From contig PMUM01000083.1 in assembly GCA_003166855.1 (NCBI GenBank), positions 32,481 to 80,017 of the forward strand: 47,537 nucleotides of DNA, written 5' to 3'. The notes below the pieces were generated by a model. It searched no databases. It worked only from the letters and a program-made list of their open reading frames with translations, and was not told the origin of the DNA. The position numbers were made by a program, and so were the translations under genes. Source of the DNA: Acidobacteriaceae bacterium. Lineage in GTDB: Bacteria > Acidobacteriota > Terriglobia > Terriglobales > Acidobacteriaceae. Within the stretch, counting starts at the first letter, position 1, and every line of letters starts with the position of its first letter. Shown here piece by piece: positions 8,492 to 18,843 of this stretch.

Positions 8492-11400
8492 ATGGGGGTG
8501 GGTTCCGCGCAATGCAGCCATTGGACAACTACGGCGCCGCTCTTAGTCAGCGCAGCCGTGGCACTGCTTTTTTTTGCCTCTCCACTTCTTGACGCACAGA
8601 ACTCTTTTCCCATCAATGAAGCCCGTGCCATTCGCGGCGCGGTGAAGTCATCGGGAACCGCCATTCCCGGTGTGACCATCACTGCAGCCAATACGCTCAG
8701 CGGGCAAAAAACCAGCACGTCCACTGATGTCAACGGGAAGTACAACTTGGAGGTGAGCGCAAAGGGCCGCTATGTTGTGCGCGCACAGATGGCGGCCTTT
8801 GCTTCATCGACCCAAGAGGTGATGATCCATGACAACGCGCCCATAGCTAAGGCGGATTTTGATCTGATCTTACTTTCGCGGGCGCAGGAACTCGACAAAA
8901 AACGGGGGCAGCAAGCAAGCCTTGCATCCGGGCCGGCAACTCAAGGTTTCCGGACTCTATCGTTGCTTCAGAGCGACAGCACATTTGCTGGGGCCAATGG
9001 TGTCACTGGGGGAGCGGAGTCGGTGAACTCCGATCTGCTCGCCCCTGGAATGTCCAACACAAGCGGCACCGAGTCCGTATCAGTTTCTGCCAACACGGCT
9101 ACATCGTTCGCCAACATGAGCAGTGAAGAGATGCGCCAGCGTTTTGAAGAGTTCCGACAACAAAATGACGGGCCAGGCGGAAGTGCCGGAGGTGGTGGAG
9201 GGCTTGGCGGTCCCGGTGGCGGTGGACCTGGAGGTGGGCCGGGATCGGGATTCGGTGGACCAGGCGGGGGTCCGCCGCCGTTCGCGCTATTTGGAGGGAA
9301 CCGTGGGCGGCTCAATCTGAATCGTCCGCATGGTTCGTTGTTTTACACAGTTGGGAGCGATGCCCTGAATGCAGCGCCTTACTCACTGACTGGTCAGCCT
9401 GTTGCCAAGCCGGGATACTTGCAGAATCAGTTCGGCGTGAATTTGGGTGGGCCGTTAAGAATTCCAAAAGTCTACGCGAACAATAAGACGTTCTTCTTTT
9501 TCAACTACAACGGTTCGCGGAGCGAAAATCCATACGATGCTTTCTCGACGGTACCAACGGCGGCGGAACGCGGCGGAGACTTTTCGCATTCGACCTATCA
9601 GGGAAATGCCGTTCAGATCTTTAATCCGTATACGGGAACAGTGATCCCAGGGAACAATCTGCAGAATTCGGGACTCGCGGTAAGTCCGATTGCAACCGGT
9701 CTTTTGCAATATGTTCCGTTGCCTAATGTTGCGGGAGCCACGGCCGACACGCAGAATTTTCACTACGTCACTACCGCGAAGAACAACAGCGATGATCTGA
9801 ACATCCGGCTAAACCGTTCCCTTGGAGCCGGTGCCGCGCAATTGCCTCCCGGCCCGCCGGGCCCCGGCGGCTTTCAAGGACCCCACAACGACTTGCTCTT
9901 CGGCTTTCACTATCACTCGTCCAACACCGGTTTGACGAATCCGTTTCCGAGCGTGGGAGGCACGACGACTGTGCGGAGCTTTGATATCCCTCTGGGCTAC
10001 GTCCACAGCTTCGGAAAGATTACAAATTTGGCGCACGTGGATTTCAACCGTAGCCGCACGTCGACGCAAAACCTCTACGCTTTCTCCCAGAATGTCGCCG
10101 GCGACCTAGGGATTGGCGGCGTCTCTCAGAATCCCTTCGATTGGGGGCTCCCCAATTTGTCATTCGTGGATTTCGGCAGCTTGACAGATACGAATCCGCA
10201 GTTCGTGCGCAATCAGACCTGGACGTTCTCAGACAATATGATCTGGCACAGCGGCAAGCACACTTTACGCTGGGGAGGCGATTTTCGGCGGATCCAGCTG
10301 AACACCGAGGCGAGTAGCGATGCCCGCGGAACGTTCGTGTTTACCGGGCTGAATACAGCCCAAACTGTGAGTGGAACACAGGTGGCTAACACCGGGTTTG
10401 ACTTTGCCGACTTTCTACTGGGGCTGCCCGGGCAGACACGCTTGCAGACCACGGAGGCCGGTGCGAACAATTACCACTTCCGCGGAAATTTCTGGGATTT
10501 GTATGCGCAGGAAGATTGGCGAATGCGCGGCAACCTGACGCTGAACTTGGGCGTGCGTTATGAGTATGTTTCACCCTTCAAAGAGCTGAACGGTCACATT
10601 GCAAGCCTCGACGTGTCGCCTGCCTTTCTCGCGAAGGCGACGGTTGACTCGCCGAACTCCGTGCAGCTCGTGCTGCCGGGTGCAAGCAGTTCCTATCATG
10701 GGGTATACCCGTCCACCTTGATGCATCCGGATCGCACCAACTTTGCTCCCCGGATCGGGATTGCGTGGAAGCCTTGGCAAAAGACGATCGTTCGCGCGGG
10801 GTACGGGATCAACTACAACACGACGGCGTATCAAAACATTGCACAGCAGCTTGCGTTCCAGCCGCCATTCGCGACCACCGCCACCAACGTCCAAACCAAT
10901 GCCGGAAGTCTCACATTGCAGAACGGCTTTCCTGCACCGGCACTTCCTATATGCCAGACGAGTGGCGAAACTGACTGTCAATTAACCAACAACTACGCTG
11001 TCAATCCGAACTACCGGCTAGGGTATGTGCAGATCTGGAACTTGAATATACAGCGCGAGATCAGGCCGACGCTTCTGCTGAACATCGACTACACCGGAAC
11101 GAAAGGTACAAGGCTCGACATCTTGGAGGCGCCCAACCGCGATCAAGCGGGAATTCGCATTGCGGCGATCGATGCGTTCAACTGGGAATCCTCCGGCGCC
11201 GATTCCCACGCCAGCGCAGGATCGGTACGACTTAGGAAACGCCTGCACGCTGGTTTCTCCATCGGTGGAACCTACACATTCGCCAAGTCTATCGATGATG
11301 CCGCTACGGTAGGGGGAACTGCAACGACGGTTGCACAGAATCCCTTCAATCTGTCAGCGGAACGGGCTCTGTCGTCTTTCAACCAGACCCACAAGTTTAC

Positions 11401-11968
11401 CGGCGACTACCTGGTTGAGTTTCCCTTCGGTCACGACAAGCGCTGGCTTTCTGATGCAAGTCCGTGGCGGGCAATTTTGGGTGATTGGCAGCTGAGTGGA
11501 GATTGGACGATTGCCTCGGGGCTGCCATCCACTCCGACGGTGTTCGGGGCCGATGTGGAGAGCGGCACGACCGGTACGGTTCGTGCGAACGTGGTACCGG
11601 GGTCATCGATTAGCATCGCCGATCCGACAATTCACCGCTGGTTCAACACCGCGGCATTCCAGGCTCCGGCGTCGCTGGTGGATTGTAACAATCCCGCCGA
11701 TAATCCCCTGAACCTTCCCTGTGTTTATGGAGATGCGCGTCGAAACAGCATTATTGGTCCCGGCACGCTGCTCTTCGACATGTCGCTGACGAAGGTTGTT
11801 GCGATGCGCGAAGGGCGTGTTTTGGAATTCCGCGCATCGGCCTCGAACGTCTTCAACCGCCCACAGTATTCCTCGATCGATACAACGCTGAACTCACCCA
11901 CGTTTGGCCAAGTGACGGCCGTGGGCTCGATGCGGACGATTCAACTGACGGCGAGGGTGCGATTTTGA
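8492..11968 (+). CDS. TonB-dependent receptor with N-terminal carboxypeptidase-regulatory-like domain (Oar-like)
   Basis: IRGAVKSSGTAIPGVTITAANTLSGQKTSTSTDVNGKYNLEV domain, long beta-barrel with FFFFNYNGSR, LNLGVRYEYVSPF, VRAGYGINYN, C-terminal RVRF. Confidence 0.92.
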   Translation: MGVGSAQCSHWTTTAPLLVSAAVALLFFASPLLDAQNSFPINEARAIRGAVKSSGTAIPGVTITAANTLSGQKTSTSTDVNGKYNLEVSAKGRYVVRAQMAAFASSTQEVMIHDNAPIAKADFDLILLSRAQELDKKRGQQASLASGPATQGFRTLSLLQSDSTFAGANGVTGGAESVNSDLLAPGMSNTSGTESVSVSANTATSFANMSSEEMRQRFEEFRQQNDGPGGSAGGGGGLGGPGGGGPGGGPGSGFGGPGGGPPPFALFGGNRGRLNLNRPHGSLFYTVGSDALNAAPYSLTGQPVAKPGYLQNQFGVNLGGPLRIPKVYANNKTFFFFNYNGSRSENPYDAFSTVPTAAERGGDFSHSTYQGNAVQIFNPYTGTVIPGNNLQNSGLAVSPIATGLLQYVPLPNVAGATADTQNFHYVTTAKNNSDDLNIRLNRSLGAGAAQLPPGPPGPGGFQGPHNDLLFGFHYHSSNTGLTNPFPSVGGTTTVRSFDIPLGYVHSFGKITNLAHVDFNRSRTSTQNLYAFSQNVAGDLGIGGVSQNPFDWGLPNLSFVDFGSLTDTNPQFVRNQTWTFSDNMIWHSGKHTLRWGGDFRRIQLNTEASSDARGTFVFTGLNTAQTVSGTQVANTGFDFADFLLGLPGQTRLQTTEAGANNYHFRGNFWDLYAQEDWRMRGNLTLNLGVRYEYVSPFKELNGHIASLDVSPAFLAKATVDSPNSVQLVLPGASSSYHGVYPSTLMHPDRTNFAPRIGIAWKPWQKTIVRAGYGINYNTTAYQNIAQQLAFQPPFATTATNVQTNAGSLTLQNGFPAPALPICQTSGETDCQLTNNYAVNPNYRLGYVQIWNLNIQREIRPTLLLNIDYTGTKGTRLDILEAPNRDQAGIRIAAIDAFNWESSGADSHASAGSVRLRKRLHAGFSIGGTYTFAKSIDDAATVGGTATTVAQNPFNLSAERALSSFNQTHKFTGDYLVEFPFGHDKRWLSDASPWRAILGDWQLSGDWTIASGLPSTPTVFGADVESGTTGTVRANVVPGSSISIADPTIHRWFNTAAFQAPASLVDCNNPADNPLNLPCVYGDARRNSIIGPGTLLFDMSLTKVVAMREGRVLEFRASASNVFNRPQYSSIDTTLNSPTFGQVTAVGSMRTIQLTARVRF

Positions 11969-11979
11969 GGACTGCTAGC

Positions 11980-14049
11980 ATGCGCGCTTGCACCAAGAAA
12001 TCCGGTTTGACCTTGCTGCTGTTGGCATATTTTGTAACCGCGGCGCAGGCGCAGCAGCAATCCTACACATTCAAATCGAATGCGGAACTGGTTTTGGTGA
12101 ATGTCGGCGTTCGGGACAAGAGCGGCCGCTTTGTGCGCAATCTAAAGGCTGAAGACTTCACGCTGCTCGAGGACGGAAAGCAGCAGCAGATCGCGTCCTT
12201 CGACATGGAGAACGTAGATGCGCTTCCTTTAAATGAAGTTTCCGCAGACACCACGCATTCCAGTCCAGAGACGCCAACAAATGTCGGGAAGCCACTCGCA
12301 AATTCTGACAACAGCTACCGGGATCGGCGGCTGATGATCTTCTTTTTTGATTTGGCGGACATGGAACCTGAAGAAATTGCTCGCGCCGCAACTGCTGCCA
12401 TCAGTTACGTAGACAAACAGATGCTTCCCGCTGACCTGGTTTCGATTGTTTCCTTGGGAAGCTCATTGCAGATCAATCAAGCGTTTACAGTGGATCACGC
12501 CAGGCTCAAACAGGTTCTTGCATCATTCAGCCCTGGATCAGGACAGGGATATCAGTCCGGCTCCACGGGTTCGACCGAAGGCACCTCCGATACTGCCAAC
12601 CCTTTTACGGTGGACGACACCGAATACAACATCTTCAACACCGATCGGAGGCTTGAAGCTCTCCGCTCGATCGCACAGAGCCTGGAAAAGGTCGAACAGA
12701 AGAAATCACTCATCTATTTCTCCAGCGGCATGGAACGCACCGGGGTCGAAAATCAGTCCGAACTCCGAGCTGCGATCAATGCCGCCGTCCGCGCGAACCT
12801 CGCGATTTATTCGATGGACACGCGCGGGCTACAAGCGATCGTCCCTGGAGGGGAAGCTCAGAACGCCAGCTTGCGCGGAACTTCTCCCTATTCGGGACAG
12901 GCAACATTGAACGCTTTTGATTCGAACTTCAGCAGCCAGGAGACGCTCGTTACCCTGGCAGAAGACACCGGTGGGCGTGCCTTTCTCGACTCAAATGACT
13001 TCGGGCAGGTTTTCCGAGGAGTTCAGGAAGACACCTCGATCTACTATATTCTCGGCTATCGCAGTACGAACCCCGCTCGAGACGGCAAATATCGGCATAT
13101 CACTGTGCGGTTGAAGGCTCCAAATTACAAGTTAGAGTATCGCCGCGGCTATTATGCACCGGCCGATTTCAGGCACTCGAACCAGGAGGATCGGGAATTG
13201 CAGTTGCAGCAAGAGTTGGCCTCGGAGCTGCCGAGCACAGACATGCCTGTCTATCTTTCGGCTGGTTACTTCCGGATGAGCGGCGATAAGTTCTTCGTGC
13301 CAGTGTCGATCGTTGTGCCCGGCTCAGAGATTCCGTTCGTCAGCAAAAGCGACGAGGATCGAGCCACGCTAGACATTATAGGGATGGTGCAAGACCTGCC
13401 CGGCAGGCGGCCGGTGGATCAGATTCGCGATACGGTCAAGCTCTCAGTGAACACTTCCGCACAAGTCCGTCAGAAAAATGTGCAATACAACAACGCTTTC
13501 TTTCTCACGCCCGGACATTATCATCTCAAGTTCGTGGTGCGGGAAAATCAAACCGGACGCATGGGATCGTTCGAGACCGATATCGCGATTCCCGAGCTCA
13601 AAACTCAACCTTTGAAGTTGAGTTCGGTAGTCCTTTCGAGTCAATTGCAGCCTTCGAAAAAAAAGAAGTACGACGATCCGCTGGTTCGCGATGGTTCAGA
13701 AATCGTCCCCAGCGTGACCCACGTATTCACGGCCGCTCAGCATCTTTATTTATATTACGAAGTCTACGATGCTACCGAGGTAAGCGGGGGCAAAGCAAAA
13801 CGCTCCGCTACAAATGACGTCCGCGTGTTAAGCAATGTCCTATTTTTTCAAGGCACCGCAAAGGTATTCGAGACGCCGATTGTGGAAGTGAAAACGGTCA
13901 ATCAGGCTGACCGCAATGCGACTGTGTTTCAATTGGATGTTCCCTTGAACCAGCTCAAGCCCGGTTTCTATACCTGCCAAGTCACCGTCATCGATGACGT
14001 CGCCGGAAAGTTCCTGTTTCCCAGGCTGGCTCTGCTCGTGCGAGAGTGA
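11980..14049 (+). CDS. VWFA-related acidobacterial-type domain protein
   Basis: VLVNVGVRDKSGRFVRNLKAEDFTLLEDGKQQQIASFD, then a VWA-like domain. Overlaps or abuts the receptor stop (alternative TTG start at 11965). Confidence 0.88.
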   Translation: MRACTKKSGLTLLLLAYFVTAAQAQQQSYTFKSNAELVLVNVGVRDKSGRFVRNLKAEDFTLLEDGKQQQIASFDMENVDALPLNEVSADTTHSSPETPTNVGKPLANSDNSYRDRRLMIFFFDLADMEPEEIARAATAAISYVDKQMLPADLVSIVSLGSSLQINQAFTVDHARLKQVLASFSPGSGQGYQSGSTGSTEGTSDTANPFTVDDTEYNIFNTDRRLEALRSIAQSLEKVEQKKSLIYFSSGMERTGVENQSELRAAINAAVRANLAIYSMDTRGLQAIVPGGEAQNASLRGTSPYSGQATLNAFDSNFSSQETLVTLAEDTGGRAFLDSNDFGQVFRGVQEDTSIYYILGYRSTNPARDGKYRHITVRLKAPNYKLEYRRGYYAPADFRHSNQEDRELQLQQELASELPSTDMPVYLSAGYFRMSGDKFFVPVSIVVPGSEIPFVSKSDEDRATLDIIGMVQDLPGRRPVDQIRDTVKLSVNTSAQVRQKNVQYNNAFFLTPGHYHLKFVVRENQTGRMGSFETDIAIPELKTQPLKLSSVVLSSQLQPSKKKKYDDPLVRDGSEIVPSVTHVFTAAQHLYLYYEVYDATEVSGGKAKRSATNDVRVLSNVLFFQGTAKVFETPIVEVKTVNQADRNATVFQLDVPLNQLKPGFYTCQVTVIDDVAGKFLFPRLALLVRE

Positions 14050-14119
14050 TCTCAATCATTGTAAGATGCTGAGCGTACCGAATGGTATTCGAAGATGCCC
14101 CGGTTTTCGGTGGATCTAG

Positions 14120-15565
14120 CTAGCGCTGCGAAGTTTCGTGTGCGGGTGGGCTTTCGGATTTTTGACCGTTCAGTACGGCAACTTGTTCACGCGAAAGACG
14201 CAAATGGCCGTCCAGTGCAAGGGCGAGCGTGCCACCGTTACTGTCCCGAACGAATTTGGCAGTTTCAATGGTGGCTGAGTCGGGCCGCATTGGCTGCAAC
14301 ACTGCGCTAAGGTTCAAGCTATCCTGCAGCGCTGTAACAAAGCTCCTCTTTATCTTCGCGCACACCGCGTCGCCCAGGGGACCAGAGCGCAGCATGTCGG
14401 CCAACATTCCAGTTGCTTCCACTGCCTCTAAGTGCGTGAGAATCGACAGTGATCCATCCTTATCGACTGCGGGTGTGACCTTGACCGTTATGCTACCGTT
14501 AGCCTCGATGACTTCCACGGGCGTTTTTGACGGCGACGGGCCTAGGCACGCCCATCGTTCAAAATGCAATTGCACCCAGACATCAGTCGTTGGGGAGGAA
14601 GTGCCAACCATGGCCTGCTGAATCGTAACCTGCTCACCACATGGATCGGAGTGCGCCATTTGAGATTGCAATATCGAGGTGACGGATTGCTGCAGATCAC
14701 CCAGATTTGCGGTCATCTGGAGATGCACTAAGCCATCGAAGTTTGCTGTCGAAGTGCGCGAAATCGCGCTGGAAGTGCGAACCGCGATCGTCTGGTTGCC
14801 TATCGTTACGGAATTTGTTGAGGCTGGCATTGTGAAGAGGGGTTGCTCTTCGCCCGGGTCTGGAAGGGCGTACATTTGCTCTCCCAGCACACGCTGTTGC
14901 TCACGAAAGTCAGTGAAGGCCTTCTCAAATCTGTGCGATGCACTGACGAAGTCGCCCTTCTTCGTTGTCAGATCGCTGACGCTTACGTCGAGCGCCTTGG
15001 CCTGGTCCACGAGCCGAGAATCGGCACGAATCAATTTCGAGGTGACTACCGTTAACGCCCCTTTTTGTGACTCGGAAAAGCCTTCTACGAAAGCCTTGTT
15101 CAAGATGCGAGCCTTCTTGAGAGACTCATCAAATTCGACTTTCTTGGCTGGCCATTCCGCGCTAGCACTCTGCTGATCCAGGAGCGCCCGTAAATCCTCG
15201 AATCTGCTGATAACAGTCCGCGTGCTCTTTAGAAGAGAGAGGTAGTCGGACACCTGCGCCGGCGTGGCTTGAGCAGCCAAGGCACGGCGAAAGGCTTCGA
15301 GCTCAGTGTCATCGCTCGGGCGGGGTGGCGCCGGTGCGGCAGCAGTTGGTCTAGGGCCACCGGGTGAGATGCCGGGACCAGTCGGAGGTCTGGGGAGATT
15401 GATCTTGATGCCGTCAGTTCCAATGCTAATGGTTGGGATAGGGATCCCGGCTCCAGCAGGAGGCTTCTGCGCAGCTGCTTTCAAAGGGAAGCCTAAGGCT
15501 AATAGAGCCATGCCTACGGTGAATATAACTGAACGCGTCGCTGGAGCTCTGTTTTGCGGCTTCAT
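14120..15565 (-). CDS. hypothetical secreted protein, 481 aa
   Basis: Signal peptide and Pro-rich N-terminus (IPIPTISIGTDGIKINLPRPPTGPGISPGGPRPTAAAPAPPRP). Downstream of the OMP gene on the same strand. Confidence 0.7.
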   Translation of the reverse strand: MKPQNRAPATRSVIFTVGMALLALGFPLKAAAQKPPAGAGIPIPTISIGTDGIKINLPRPPTGPGISPGGPRPTAAAPAPPRPSDDTELEAFRRALAAQATPAQVSDYLSLLKSTRTVISRFEDLRALLDQQSASAEWPAKKVEFDESLKKARILNKAFVEGFSESQKGALTVVTSKLIRADSRLVDQAKALDVSVSDLTTKKGDFVSASHRFEKAFTDFREQQRVLGEQMYALPDPGEEQPLFTMPASTNSVTIGNQTIAVRTSSAISRTSTANFDGLVHLQMTANLGDLQQSVTSILQSQMAHSDPCGEQVTIQQAMVGTSSPTTDVWVQLHFERWACLGPSPSKTPVEVIEANGSITVKVTPAVDKDGSLSILTHLEAVEATGMLADMLRSGPLGDAVCAKIKRSFVTALQDSLNLSAVLQPMRPDSATIETAKFVRDSNGGTLALALDGHLRLSREQVAVLNGQKSESPPAHETSQR

Positions 15566-15660
15566 TCAAATTCTCCGTCGGATCCACTTTTCACTCGAAA
15601 GTGCGAAGAATCTCGAGATTCAGCAAGCCGTACGAGAAGCACTCTGGCATCCGACTGCAT

Positions 15661-16257
15661 TTAGAAATGGAAGGCCAGGCCGACTGAAGGCAGAGCTGAA
15701 TGCGTAATGGAAGTACTCAAGGCGCTCTGCCCGAAATTCGGTGCCGAATACACCAGACCCCGGTATTCGACGCGGAAGGAGATTCGCTTGGAAAGAGCGT
15801 AATTCACCCCGCCTCCGTAAACGACCGTTAGCTTCGCTTGCGTTTCTGCTCCTGATAGCGAATGAGACCGCGGGCTAAAGATTAGAGCGCCCCCTCCTGC
15901 CAAGACATACGGACTGAATCTTCCCCTGCCGAATGACGGCAAAGCCTCGACCAAACCCGCCGTCGCCTGGTGATTGTTCGATTGAGTGCCGAACGCCCCT
16001 CCGGTGTAGTCGTATTTTTGGGTGTCTCGATTGAAGCCGTAAACAAACTCCGCTGACAATCCACGACGCAAACGATAACGGTAGGCAATGAGGAAACCGC
16101 CGGTCTCTGTGGGACTATAGGTGTACGCGCTCCCACTGGTAGACTTGGTAAAAAATCCGTTCCCCTGCAAACTGAATTCAGAGCGGCTTTCTTGAGCAAA
16201 ACAAGCGACTGTACTTAGTAAGACGAAAACTCCACAACCAATACTTCTTCGCCACAT
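15661..16257 (-). CDS. outer-membrane beta-barrel protein
   Basis: Signal peptide, alternating barrel-like strands (FSPYVLAGGGALIFSP, GGGVNYALSKRISFRVEYRGLVYSAP), C-terminal GLAFHF. Confidence 0.8.
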   Translation of the reverse strand: MWRRSIGCGVFVLLSTVACFAQESRSEFSLQGNGFFTKSTSGSAYTYSPTETGGFLIAYRYRLRRGLSAEFVYGFNRDTQKYDYTGGAFGTQSNNHQATAGLVEALPSFGRGRFSPYVLAGGGALIFSPRSHSLSGAETQAKLTVVYGGGVNYALSKRISFRVEYRGLVYSAPNFGQSALSTSITHSALPSVGLAFHF

Positions 16258-16423
16258 GTTTGAGGAACTCCCCTGGATTTAGTGTGCGTTCTTCGGGAGG
16301 TAACTTCTCGGCCTCACGCGTCTACGCCTGACGTAACTAGGGTTGTAACGCCCTAGTTGTCAGAATTCATAAACTGTGATTCTTACCATTTATCGACAGT
16401 TGTGCGCTGAGCGCCGCAAAAAG

Positions 16424-16450
16424 GTTAAGGAAGTGTAAAGAGTTGGTTGG
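16424..16450 (-). promoter_or_regulatory. 11-bp phased operator array (GTTAA-N6-GTAAA-N6-GTTGG on + strand)
   Basis: GTTAA 16424-16428, GTAAA 16435-16439, GTTGG 16446-16450. Upstream of the minus-strand OMP gene. Confidence 0.5.
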
Positions 16451-16632
16451 CGGCCTGACCTTCACATTCAATGGTTCAAATTGTCAACGTCCTGAATTAA
16501 CCCCCGCTCACAAGGCTCTGCCCCGTGAGGCGTAGCGCAGTGCACACAAAGCGACGCCGCTGATGGTGCTGCTGAGCAATGACCAGGGAAAAATGCGTTC
16601 CCACGACGAAAGAAAACATCCGGCGCAGTTTT

Positions 16633-16659
16633 GTAAAGAATGTGTAAAGAGAAGGTAAA
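16633..16659 (-). promoter_or_regulatory. 11-bp phased operator array, three exact GTAAA half-sites
   Basis: GTAAA at 16633-16637, 16644-16648 and 16655-16659. Confidence 0.6.
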
Positions 16660-16862
16660 CCGTCAGCGACAAGCTAGCAGCAGGTAATCGGCGTGCCGAT
16701 ATCAAGACAAGCTGCGGCAAGAGAGGTCAGATAGGTTAAGGAAAATCTAATCCGCAGCCACTGGCGGAATCGCACGTCGGGCTGAACCGTAATCTCAGTC
16801 TGCAATCAGAATGGGCCAGGCTGTAAGTGGATTCAAAGACAAATCAAAAGGAGATAAACAGC

Positions 16863-17344
16863 ATGTCTATCACAGGGATTTCGAGCAGCAATTTCCAGAA
16901 CAACATCAACGAGATTCAACAGGAGTTCCAGCAACTCGGTAGGATCTACAGTCGGGGGATCTGTCGGCCGCTCAGACTGATTTTGCAACCCTGCAACAGG
17001 AAGGCCCGCAGAGTAGCTCTGCCCAGAACAACAACCCAATCGCCCAAGAATTCCAGAAGCTGGCGCAAGATCTCAAATCTGGAAACCTTTCAGCCGCCCA
17101 GCAGGACTACAAGACGATTCAGCAAGCCTTTCAGAATCGAGCAGAGCATTCTAGCTCGCAAAACGGGTCGGGCGGAGCCGGCAGCGAGGTTCAGAGTCTC
17201 TTTTCGCAGCTTGGCACACAGTTGAACTCGGGTGACCTATCCTCCGCTCAGCAGACCTACAACAGCTTGTTGAACACTCTGCAACAGTCCGGTTTCAACG
17301 AATCAGAAGGGTCGAGCAGCAGCGGCGTCTCAGTCACAGCATGA
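16863..17344 (+). pseudogene. three-repeat (LSAAQ-type) protein interrupted by an apparent 1-nt deletion
   Basis: AAGGAG then ATG 16863 MSITGISSSNFQNNINEIQQEFQQLG. After 16940 the frame shifts to DLQSGDLSAAQTDFATLQQ...EFQKLAQDLKSGNLSAAQQDYKTIQQ...LFSQLGTQLNSGDLSSAQQTYNSLLNTLQQ, stop 17342-17344. Total length is one nt short of 161 codons. Confidence 0.75.
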
Positions 17345-17621
17345 GTGTCTGTCCGGTGTTGCAGGAGGCTGAGCAAGAGGTCTATGGACAGCCTAGTTGG
17401 CATAGGGACTTGAAGAAACTGGCCGACCTGGGCCTCTTTTGCCTTTAACGATCATCCTTTGTCGCAGCTAGTCGGCACCTGTCCGTGGTTCAGGCTCGCC
17501 CCTGGGGCACGACATGCTCGTAGCTAGCGGGATGACGTGGCGTCATCTCCCTAGGTATAAATGTCATACGCGCGTGATGGCGACCGTTTCAGCGCAGTTG
17601 TCTGATGAGTGTTGGGAATGC

Positions 17622-17637
17622 GTTAAGTGAGTGTAAA
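17622..17637 (-). promoter_or_regulatory. 11-bp phased half-sites (GTTAA-N6-GTAAA) upstream of pilT-like gene
   Basis: GTTAA 17622-17626, GTAAA 17633-17637, with weaker GTTGG at 17611-17615 in the same phase. About 50 bp before the start at 17687. Confidence 0.4.
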
Positions 17638-17686
17638 GATTCTGTGTCAATTTTCCCGAGCAGAGAAGGCACGATAGAGTAGGACG

Positions 17687-18814
17687 ATGACAGGAGCAGG
17701 AAATCCAGTTCGCGTTCAAGTCAGTCACCCGGAGCCCGACACCCACGACTCCGGTCAGCTAAATTCATGGCTACAGGAGCTGGTCTCACGCAATGGTAGC
17801 GACCTGCTGTTGGTCGCGCAGGCGCCCGCCTCTATCCGCGTCGAGGGATCTCTTGTCAGCATCGGCAACGACCCTCTCTCGCACGAGGAGATTGAAGCCG
17901 CGGTGCTCTCAGCGCTGGCACCACATGCACGTCAAGAGTACGAACAAAACCACGTCGCGGACTCGTCCTATCGAATCGAAGGTTGGGGTCGTTTCCGCAT
18001 CAATCTGCATCGCGAACGAGGACGGGCGGCTGCCACGGTTCGGGCTCTTCCCTCCAAGATACCGGCGCTCGACGAACTTCGTCTGCCGCCGGGAATCGCA
18101 GCCTTGGCGAAGTTGCAGCGCGGGCTGGTGATCATCGGCGGAGCGACCGGCTCCGGGAAGACCACGACTCTCGCTGCCTTGGTGAACGAAATCAACCGGC
18201 GCGAAGCACGCCACATTGTAACGATTGAAGACCCCATCGAATACGAGCACTCCCACGGCCTTAGCATTATCGAGCAGGTCGAAATCGGGATCGACGCCCC
18301 TGACTTCCCGATCGCGCTGCGAGCTGCCCTGCGACAGGCGCCGGACGTGATCGTCGTGGGCGAGATGCGCGACCCGGAGACTGCAAGAATCGCGCTCTCG
18401 GCGGCCGAGACCGGGCATCTGGTGTTCACGACCCTGCATACTACCGACGCGGCCTCGACGGTTTCGCGAATCGCCGACTCCTTCCCGCAGGAACGGCAGC
18501 ACTCGGTTCGCGCAGAGATGGCGATGGCGCTCGCCGCCATGCTGACACAGACCCTGATTCCGCGGCGGAACGGAGGGCGTGTTCCTGCAGTGGAACTGCT
18601 GATGGTCGGCTACGGGGCGCGGCAGCATATCCGCAAGAACGCCCTGCAGCACCTGCAGCAGGAGATCACGATCACCCGCAAGCAAGGTTCCTTCACGCTT
18701 GAAGAATCGCTGGCTCAGTTGGTGTTTCAGAACGAACTGGGCCGTGAAGACGCTCTGGTGAGGGCGCTCCACCCGGAGGATCTCGACACCATGCTGAAGG
18801 CGAAAGGGTTTTAA
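17687..18814 (+). CDS. pilT: PilT/VirB11-type twitching motility ATPase
   Basis: GGATGSGKTTTLAALVNEINRREARHIVTIEDPIEYEH, RAALRQAPDVIVVGEMRDPETARIALSAAETGHLVFTTLHTTDA. Confidence 0.92.
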   Translation: MTGAGNPVRVQVSHPEPDTHDSGQLNSWLQELVSRNGSDLLLVAQAPASIRVEGSLVSIGNDPLSHEEIEAAVLSALAPHARQEYEQNHVADSSYRIEGWGRFRINLHRERGRAAATVRALPSKIPALDELRLPPGIAALAKLQRGLVIIGGATGSGKTTTLAALVNEINRREARHIVTIEDPIEYEHSHGLSIIEQVEIGIDAPDFPIALRAALRQAPDVIVVGEMRDPETARIALSAAETGHLVFTTLHTTDAASTVSRIADSFPQERQHSVRAEMAMALAAMLTQTLIPRRNGGRVPAVELLMVGYGARQHIRKNALQHLQQEITITRKQGSFTLEESLAQLVFQNELGREDALVRALHPEDLDTMLKAKGF

Positions 18815-18817
18815 TAT

Positions 18818-18843
18818 CTGCGCGTTAACGCTCTTACGCGCAG
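18818..18843 (+). terminator. hairpin directly after pilT-like gene (no clear T-tract)
   Basis: CTGCGCGT (18818-18825), loop TAACGCTCTT, ACGCGCAG (18836-18843): perfect 8-bp stem. Confidence 0.35.

Noticed and set aside
9174-9290. Gly-rich block in the TonB receptor as a tandem DNA repeat
   Set aside because: Compositional low-complexity protein segment; no regular DNA repeat unit. Such blocks seem common in Oar-like receptors.
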